DNA of 64,000 bases from Tetraselmis striata. Lineage: Eukaryota > Chlorophyta > Chlorodendrophyceae > Chlorodendrales > Chlorodendraceae. Location of the stretch: contig VCJN01000564.1 of NCBI GenBank assembly GCA_006384855.1, positions 1 through 64,000 on the forward strand, written 5' to 3'. The notes under the pieces are model-generated. The model saw nothing but the letters and a program-made list of their open reading frames with translations, searched no databases and was not told the origin of the DNA. Made by a program: the position numbers and the translations under genes. Position 1 is the first letter of the stretch; each line of letters starts with the position of its first letter. Positions 57,701 through 64,000 of the stretch are shown here, piece after piece.

Positions 57701-57891
57701 CGCCGGACTAGGTGTTTTTTTGAAAACAGCTTGCGCGCCTACCTGACGCACACTCGCACACCCGCCAGACAGTACCATAGCTATTCGTTCCCCATCACCC
57801 TCCATCATGGCCAAGCACGCCAAGCTACTTCCATCCACCCCCTGGGCAAAGCTTTGAGGCTTGAAGGCATGACCATACCACTCGGTGGTAT
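54731..57891. other. Gene-poor region between repeats
   Basis: No intact gene. Contains C/G tracts (55100-55121, 55398-55415), the tRNA-like element at 55725-55796, and short open frames with no family support. A patch near 56280-56325 repeats gcgtcaaata three times. Confidence 0.4.
55725..55796 (-). other. tRNA-like element with Pol III B box
   Basis: 72 bases on the minus strand. It has an exact B box (GGTTCGATTCC) in a paired T arm (ccggg-ttcgatt-cctgg), an A-box-like ggttgagcgg, and acceptor ends acat.. / ..atgt that pair for 5 of 7 positions. The anticodon arm is abnormal: gtctc/gagac leaves an 8-base loop with no proper anticodon, so it is not a working tRNA gene. A tRNA-derived SINE head or a pseudo-tRNA is the best reading. 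Confidence 0.4.
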
Positions 57892-59171
57892 GTGCATAAC
57901 GGACCGCATAATGGGGACGTGCGGCATGCATTGTTTTCAGGCCATGCGACCAACTGCGATATCCGCGCTCACCTAGCGCAACCCCATGGCGGGGACGCTT
58001 TCGGCTATGCTCTCGCGGACATATTGGACAACTGCATTGAGTGGAAGCCGTACGACGAAGCCGGGAAGGAGAACATGCGTGCTGCAGGTTTTCAAGTGTC
58101 TGATGTTGATGTCGTCTCGCTGCATTTTACCTCGTCCGTACCCGACGCGTTGCGTGCCCATATCTTAACCTAGAACCCGAGGCAGCGCCCTCCGCCCCCC
58201 CCCCCCCCCCCCCCCCCCCTCGCGGGATCTTACATGGGCACTGGCACTAAGAACGCCTCCGTCGACGGTCCATGCCATACTCTCACGAGCGGGGGCTGAT
58301 GTCTCGGCTGAGAGATATAGTGAGTCGGTGGGTGGCTGACATCACTACGTAGAGGATTTGAATTCACATGCGTTGATCGCCCCGTGCTGCGTGTTTCTTG
58401 TTGCTCCAGCCTGCAGCACATGACAAGGCGGTGCTGTCGGCTGCCTTTGACGAATGCTGGCCGCGCGACACTCGGACGGGGATCCCTTACCCTCTGACGA
58501 AGACGCCGAGATTTCCCATCGCCGCGCCCCCGTAGTTCACCGAGCGGATATGCTACGCTGCCTTCAACTTCCGTGCCGACTACACAGCCGAAAAGGCGAA
58601 AACCACTGCTAAGCCAGGGAGACGGTCATAGCCGCGTTCCGAGAGTACACCCCCTCCCCCTTCCCCCCAACCCCACTGCGATCATCCTTGTGGGTTGTGC
58701 TGATGGCGCACCTGGTGTTACACATGAAGCAGGGAACGTGAGGAACTACCTCGCTCGGCGCTACTTCCGGGATGTGGGCAAGGACGCCCAAGGTAGGAAA
58801 AAGGGACCATTGCCGAACGAGGACCGACTCGCGAAGGCCAAAGACCTTGCATAGGCTTGGCACCATATATAGCGAACTCGGGAAGCAAGTACTACCAATC
58901 CGGCAAGTGTACCCCCTTCAAAAGTGATGTTCAAGGGCGAGGAGGAGGTCGGCGAAGTGACGCCGCACTCGGAAACCACAGGTCAGTCGCGTTTGTTTTA
59001 GCACTTGTTCGACTACACGGCCACCGCCGAAACATGCAATCAACACGCATCCTGACTGTCGCAAATGATGTGTCAGACCCCCGCCCAATCCCTACGTTTG
59101 ACGCTAAGCCGACCGCGTCGAGTATTCAGCGCTCGTCGGCTACGCCACGTCCGGCCGTGGCGAACAAGTAG
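57892..59171 (+). pseudogene. Eroded ORFs of unrecognised (probably mobile) origin
   Basis: Plus frames with coding-like composition but many breaks: 57892-58173 (GYALADILDNCIEWKPYDEA), about 58405-58560 (AHDKAVLSAAFDECWPRDTR), 58573-58860 (IILVGCADGAP; NYLARRYFRDVGKDAQ). A long C tract at 58194-58219 interrupts them. No domain recognised. Confidence 0.3.
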
Positions 59172-59174
59172 GTC

Positions 59175-59378
59175 GTGGCGCTGCCGCTCGCGGGCACCGT
59201 TGCGTCGCTAGAGCTCCACGGTTTTGTGGGCGTGCTGAGACATCATCATAAGAAGGCGGGCGGCATCATCAAGCACGACACCAACGCGGTCAAGAACTTG
59301 GCCGCCTCGCAAGCCTTCCCCGGCGACAACGTCGACGAGGGCAATAGCCCGGAGCCCCCGGCCAAGAAGGCCAAGTAG
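59175..59378 (+). CDS. Hypothetical short ORF
   Basis: 67 codons from an ATG, with basic (HHHKKAGGIIKHDTNAVKNL) and acidic (NVDEGNSPEPPAKKAK) segments and high third-position GC. It follows the eroded ORFs and may be the C-terminal end of the same gene, since the same frame is open upstream for a few codons. No family recognised. Confidence 0.25.
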   Translation: MALPLAGTVASLELHGFVGVLRHHHKKAGGIIKHDTNAVKNLAASQAFPGDNVDEGNSPEPPAKKAK

Positions 59379-59774
59379 CCCGCCAAGCCAGCGGTTCGAG
59401 TGCCGCCCGGGGCCGGAGCGGTGCTGGGGCCAGGGCGGGCGGTGGGGCGTTCGGACCGCGGGCCAACCGCCAAGCCGCGCTGGCAGCACTACCCGCTACC
59501 GCCACCCGCGAGCAGCAGCATGCCCACCGCCGTGGTCCCGGCCGAAACCGGATATTAATATTTCATTCCGCCCGCCCATTGTCGCGCCTCGCCGCCGCCC
59601 TCTGCCGCGCGCTATCGCATCAGGCGGACGCGAAATTGTCGGGCTCCTATGGCCAAAAAGAATGTAGCCCACCGCGGATATAGCGTCGCGATGACGTGTG
59701 ATATGCGCCTCATGGAGTTATTACGAGTGTGTCACGGAATGACTACAGACGGACGGTGTCATATACTAGTAAGA

Positions 59775-61010
59775 TTACGGGGTAAATACGAGGTATTCCA
59801 TGCTAATTACGATGTGGTCCGGTAGACTAGTGCGATGAGGCGGACACCGTGAATGAGCACGGAGTCCTCTGCGGAGATGCCGACGCGGAGGTGAGACGGC
59901 GCTAGCACCGACACATACGCCTACACCGACATATGCCACCACCGTTCGCTCCGCGGCGCGCCGCTCCGCCTCCCCGACTGCCACATGCCGCACGTCCGTG
60001 GCCCCGCCTTGGCCTAGTTTCTTGAAAGCGACCACAAGCCTACCACATCAGCGGCGAAGATGATGTGCCGGTTGAACCACCCGGGCAGGCAACCTTGGAG
60101 GTATATGGAGGCGACCTCCGACATGGCCTGGACCGCCGTTGGGGCGGACGCCGGGGCGTATTCGCCCACCAAGCAACGGAGATACTCGTTGCGCATGTCT
60201 GAGGGTCCGGCCGCCACGAGCAGTTGCATGAGCTGCCAATATGGCACGCGCATGTCCACCGTCAAGGCGGCCTCGTCGACCGGAATACGCGGCGTCTGGG
60301 ATCAGGTGGCCACGGGACGGGTGCTTGTCGCGCACCTGGGCCAGGATAGCTGGATCGGATAGGTCGCATGTACCGTTAGAAGAGAGCCGGCCCGCCGCTC
60401 GGGGAGCTCTCCATCGTCCACCAACGCCACCACGATGACCGCGAGCAGCGCCGCAAAGAGGCCATCGTCCGCCCGACGCTGGCGGGCGTGACTGGCATAT
60501 AACGCCTCGGTGCAGGCGTCGCCCCATTAGCGCACGAGTTTGGTCATGCGCCGCTGGGCGAATGCGCAGAAGCGCCACGCCAAAGCTTGCTGCCGCCGCC
60601 GCCCACCTCGGCCCGGGGCCCTCTGTCGGAGCTTGAGCAACAACCGGGGGCGCTACGACGCCCCGGAATGTGGTGACGGACGGCAATGCAGGCGACGACA
60701 GCACCGACGATTGTCCCGCTCCACTTGCGTGGCGTGCCCCCCGACGGCGGTGCCGCTCGGCCAGTACGGCGCGCGCCTTGGCAAGCCACGCAGCGGCGAC
60801 CTCGGCGAAGGCCGCCACGTCAGCCGGGTGGCGGTGCTTGATGAGGCGGGGGGGCTGGAACGGCTTGGCTGCGGCGTCGATCCTCGGCGCCCAAGCGGCG
60901 CCCGCGGCGGCGCTAGCGACTGACAGCGTGTTGGCCACCGTCCAAGCCGCCGCCGGCGCTCCCACCCCCCGTCGCGCCGGCCCGCTGCCGTGAAGCCTGC
61001 CACTACGCCC
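59775..61010 (-). pseudogene. Reverse-transcriptase element relic (non-LTR-like)
   Basis: Minus frames give, in order and in different frames, LSDPAILAQVRDKHPSRG, the block MTVDMRVPYWQLMQLLVAAG.., and VAFKKLGQGGATDVRHVAVG followed by EAERRAAERTVVAY. This matches the start of RT domains of algal/plant non-LTR-like elements, where a 'LxxLHP' lead-in, a 'GPSG' helix block and 'LVxLxKPGGGxRPIAVGE' follow each other. The catalytic Asp-Asp part is absent and several stops intervene. Truncated and dead. Confidence 0.55.
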
Positions 61011-61268
61011 GTCGCCTACCGGTAGTGGTACCACAAGAGGTACGTGCGAAGGTGAAAACAAAAACCACCCTGATTTGCAATTTTCCAAGGTGACAAAGTG
61101 GGGAACGTCCAGTTCTGCAAAACTGCAATTTTCCGCTTCACCCTGTTTTGCAAAAACCGCGGTTTCGCCCTCTTCTGCAAAAAAGGGCATTTTTAAACCC
61201 TGTCGTTAGTTCTGCAATTATACCTACGAATTATGAAGTGACGTATAGCGACGAATCCGCCTTAGAGC

Positions 61269-62052
61269 CATATCATACGGACATGGCGTCATCAGATAAT
61301 CCTTGTCATCATCTACCGTTCGCGCACCGTGGGCTGCCACGTAGACACCGTTAATGCATGACAAGAGATATGATTCATACGGACAAACATCAAATTCGTT
61401 GGTCTGTCATCAGATATCGCACGCCGCTTCTACTTCGGCCGCCGCCATCGCGCCCGCAAACACAGTCTGTTCTACCACACACAGGCATGTCTCGTGTCTC
61501 CCGCCCCGTCCCTCCCACCCATCCAGACTAGACAGCCATGGAGCGTCCCAGCTTTGCCGTAGACGAAGGAGGAGGGCTTGCACGCACCTACGGCAACGCG
61601 CAATAGCAGGGCAGCGCGACCCCGTTCCCTCGGATGCTGACCGTTGCCGGGGCCGCACTGGACATAATGGACACACCACACACAAACGGAACGTACACCG
61701 ACGAGGACAACAACGGGGCAACATGACCCTCCGTAGTGGTGGGAGGGGGGGTCACTATGTGGGTACGCCCCGCCTGGGTTTCCGTTGTGGAGATCGCTCG
61801 GTGGAACCTGCCAGGTGGGTGGACTAGGCGAATATGTTTTGAAAACGGGCCGGCCGAGGCCGCTATCTGATGACGCGTGTATACTGTACACGGGGGCATT
61901 TCGATTTGGAAATGCCCCAGTGTACAGTATACACGCGGGTCTATCATCAGATAGCGCCGCGGGGCATGTCATCAGTTACGACGTGGCACGCTCCGGTGCG
62001 AGTATTTATCCGATGACAGGATTATCTGATGACGCGATGTCCGTATGATATG
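61269..62052. mobile_element. Small non-autonomous element with terminal inverted repeats
   Basis: The left end (61269-61306, catatcatacggacatggcg followed by tcatcagataatcct) is repeated inverted at the right end (62021-62052). The ~780-base body has no gene of its own. Related words (catacggaca, catcagata) recur inside near 61368 and 61408, and a 96-base hairpin lies at 61861-61956. This fits a MITE or foldback-type element. A target-site duplication is not evident. Confidence 0.6.
61861..61956. repeat. Near-perfect hairpin (42/48-base arms, 6-base loop)
   Basis: Left arm 61861-61902 (cgctatctgatgacgcgtgt ..gggggcatttc), loop gatttg, right arm 61909-61956 (gaaatgccccagtgtacagt ..atcatcagatagcg). 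Pairing is complete except for one mismatch and a 6-base insertion (tagacc type) in the right arm. Confidence 0.9.
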
Positions 62053-62736
62053 CCTCTTATTATCTGATATCCAACTTCAGGCGCGATTCCTACTGTTCTG
62101 TAGTATGGGACAGGGGGCCCCTCCGGCTTCGCCGGCGTCTGCGCGACACTGTTTACGGCAGTACTTTCCGTGCATCCTCTTGACGCTCTCCCTGTAACCA
62201 AAAAGATCACTGTTTACGGCCAGCATGTGAGCCACGGCAGCATGGTGCGCACGCCCATTTTTCGTCACTAGCCCGTTCGCTGGAGCATGTGTCCCAAAGC
62301 TGCCCTCAGCAAAGCGAAACCCATAGTCGCTACCTAGTGCAGGACGCAACCGGTCGCCTCCGGTTCATTCATACTTTCAACGAATTCATCCTAGTAACTC
62401 CAATTTACAGCACTCGCCGTAAAGAGTGTCACACCGAGCGGGTACAAGTGCGGAGGCTCGGCGCGCCACACCGTGCGCTGGCAACTGCCGATAGCCGTGG
62501 ACCGATCACGCGGGGCCCGTCCCGAGCGAGCAGCCACATCCTTGCCACCGCCGTGGTGGTACGAGTGTAAGCCGCAGCGCTACGCACGGGGCGATAACTG
62601 TCGTCGCTCCCTGAGTATCGCGCCTCACTGGGCGCGGCGACAGAGTCTCGCCACTGGCACTACTTTCTCGCCGACTGAGGCACAGAGGTACGCTGTTGCA
62701 AGCAGCGAGGAGGGGCGGGGAAAGGAAAAGCACGGC
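62053..62736. other. Intergenic / promoter region of the last gene
   Basis: Between the small TIR element and the ATG at 62737. A minus frame (62077-62349) has fragments resembling 45.6-46.1 kb but no intact gene. The promoter of the 62737 gene should lie in the last few hundred bases. Confidence 0.4.
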
Positions 62737-64000
62737 ATGGCGCGGTCGACTTCGGAGGTTGCGGCTGCGGGGGCTGTGGCATCTGATGCGGAGCGGCAGC
62801 AGGTGGAGTACGAGCCGTCCGTCTATGAGGACGCAATGCAGGTGCCTCAACATGTGATGATGAAGCAGGTGGGTGGAGGCCCAGGGTGCCCGGGGGGGGG
62901 GGGGGGGGGGGGAGGCTCATTTCAGGGCATCAATTGCGAAATAGGTGGAATACGCATGGGCTCATGGGCTTTCGGACAGTGGTCATAAGGGGGTAGCCCA
63001 GGGGGGTAACATATGTGCCAACAGAGGGTGCCAAGTAGGGGGCTAGCAGCCTAGCATAGACGTGGCTGACATGCCCCTGTGGCTATGTGGGTGTGTGTGA
63101 GCAGATTGTGTTGAGCACGCTATGCATGGGAATGTGCACTGCGCTGCTGATGTTGACGTTCCGGGAGGTGGCGGAGGGGCGGCGGTGGCACCAGTACAGC
63201 ATGCTCGCCGCCAAGCAGCTGGCGCAGGACCACGCACAGCTGCAGCCGCTGCTGTACACCCCGGGGGTGGAGCCCAGGGTGCAGGAGCCGGGGGATGCGT
63301 ACAGCGTGCCGCCGGAGCATGCGGCGCCTGTGCAGCACTGGCTCAGCGGTGCGGGTGGGCGCAACCAGGCGGAGCAGGCGCGATACGATGTAGATCGCGC
63401 GAGCAACCCCGCCATGACTGTGCACATCCCGGCGCGCCCTGCGGAGGGCAATGACACCGTGGGAGACGAGCCTGGCCTCGCTGCGCTTGACTATCGGAGC
63501 ATTGCCCAGGCAGCACAGGTGAGGCGGATGCCCATACCATTCCTGCCCTTTCGCTTTCTCGCCGATGCGCTGCGGCTATGCATATACGGAGCAACGTTGC
63601 ATGTAAGGTACGGCGTGCTTATTGATATGGCTTGCTATTCCTGCCGCTCAGGCACGGGCCCATGCTGAAGCACAGGCGATTCGAGGAGGATCGACCCAGG
63701 TGGGCACCGCGCTCTCTCCACACGGGCTGAGAATGAAACCCCAGGCCGGCAGCATGTGGGTCCCTCTTGATAACTGAGTGGTCGTCATTATTGGGCGCAG
63801 GTTCCGGCGCAACAGGTGCAGGTGAAGACGCTGCTGACGTCCAAGGCCATGGCGAAGTGGCGCCACTGCGGGACAAACTTCCACAGCCAGGCAGTGTACA
63901 GCACGTCCATCATGCAGGTGATTGAGAACAAAGACCTAGGGACGGCCCCCTTTGAGGCGGCCAAGGCAATGTCCAGCCTGCGCAAGCTAGGCTGCGTCTT
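62737..64000 (+). CDS. Single-span membrane protein, unrecognised (partial, 5' end)
   Basis: Exons 62737-62868, 63105-63518, 63652-63699 and 63801 to beyond 64000 join in phase 0 (donors gtgggt, gtgagg, gtgggc; all cag acceptors). N-terminus MARSTSEVAAAGAVASDAER and an acidic patch, then a membrane span at residues ~46-64 (VLSTLCMGMCTALLMLTF), a basic flank (REVAEGRRW), and a soluble part with no known domain (LAQDHAQLQPLLYTPGVEP; AMAKWRHCGTNFHSQAVYST). A 20-base G tract sits in intron 1. Frames are clean across 200 codons, so this is a real gene; function unknown. Confidence 0.7.

Noticed and set aside
60048..61190. 380-codon minus ORF as a host gene
   Set aside because: Mostly Arg/Ala/Gly-rich shadow frame of GC-rich DNA; only a short part matches the RT relic, whose other blocks are in different frames.

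Overview
The window is eukaryotic nuclear DNA, GC-rich and intron-dense, with canonical GT-AG (and a few GC-AG) introns on both strands, many 15-25-nt C/G homopolymers, and gene families that fit a unicellular green alga (Chlorophyta). This lineage call is an inference. It rests on intron style, degenerate CCCTAAA-type telomere-like stretches and a tyrosine-recombinase element reminiscent of Volvox-type DIRS elements; no marker gene settles it. There is no bacterial operon structure.

Layout. 1-2.4 kb and 7.4-10.6 kb hold two minus-strand copies of one tyrosine-recombinase (YR) element with a gag-like ORF and a recombinase but no reverse transcriptase between them; the second copy keeps its terminal repeats. 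Between them lie a spliced dihydroneopterin aldolase gene (folB, +) and, convergent to it, an F-box-like/leucine-rich-repeat gene (-). From 11.3 to 29.2 kb one ~30-exon plus-strand gene encodes a chimeric cell-surface protein of about 2,000 residues: hydrophobic N-terminus, tandem bacterial-type His-rich domains, a G8 domain, a beta-helix region, PPC-like repeats, one EGF module, coiled coil, one membrane span and a short tail. An intron of this gene contains a 1.3-kb TCATG pentanucleotide satellite.

30.8-45 kb carries mostly minus-strand genes: a membrane-anchored coiled-coil protein, a small coiled-coil protein, a TEX264-like GyrI-domain membrane protein, and a 5-exon, ~1,438-residue gene that looks like a UDP-sugar pyrophosphorylase-fold protein without its nucleotide loop, fused to a universal-stress-protein-like C-terminus and starting with a myristoylation-type N-terminus.

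45-62.7 kb is an accessory zone without intact host genes. It contains a ~5.9-kb imperfect inverted repeat whose arms carry relics of a C48-protease-like ORF and whose centre is an array of ~410-bp units, a (TAG)-rich patch, a tRNA-like/Pol III-box element, eroded ORFs, a frameshifted reverse-transcriptase relic and a ~0.8-kb element with terminal inverted repeats and a 96-bp hairpin. At 62.7 kb a new spliced plus-strand gene (single-span membrane protein, unrecognised) begins and runs off the window.

The host genes do not form a pathway. The most distinctive items are the G8 chimeric receptor, the RT-less YR element with an A1-ORFs-B1-A2-B2 repeat layout, the pyrophosphorylase-like/USP fusion and the palindromic 410-bp-unit element. 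Exon boundaries were read by eye from splice signals, phase and protein continuity; several are marked as unresolved.
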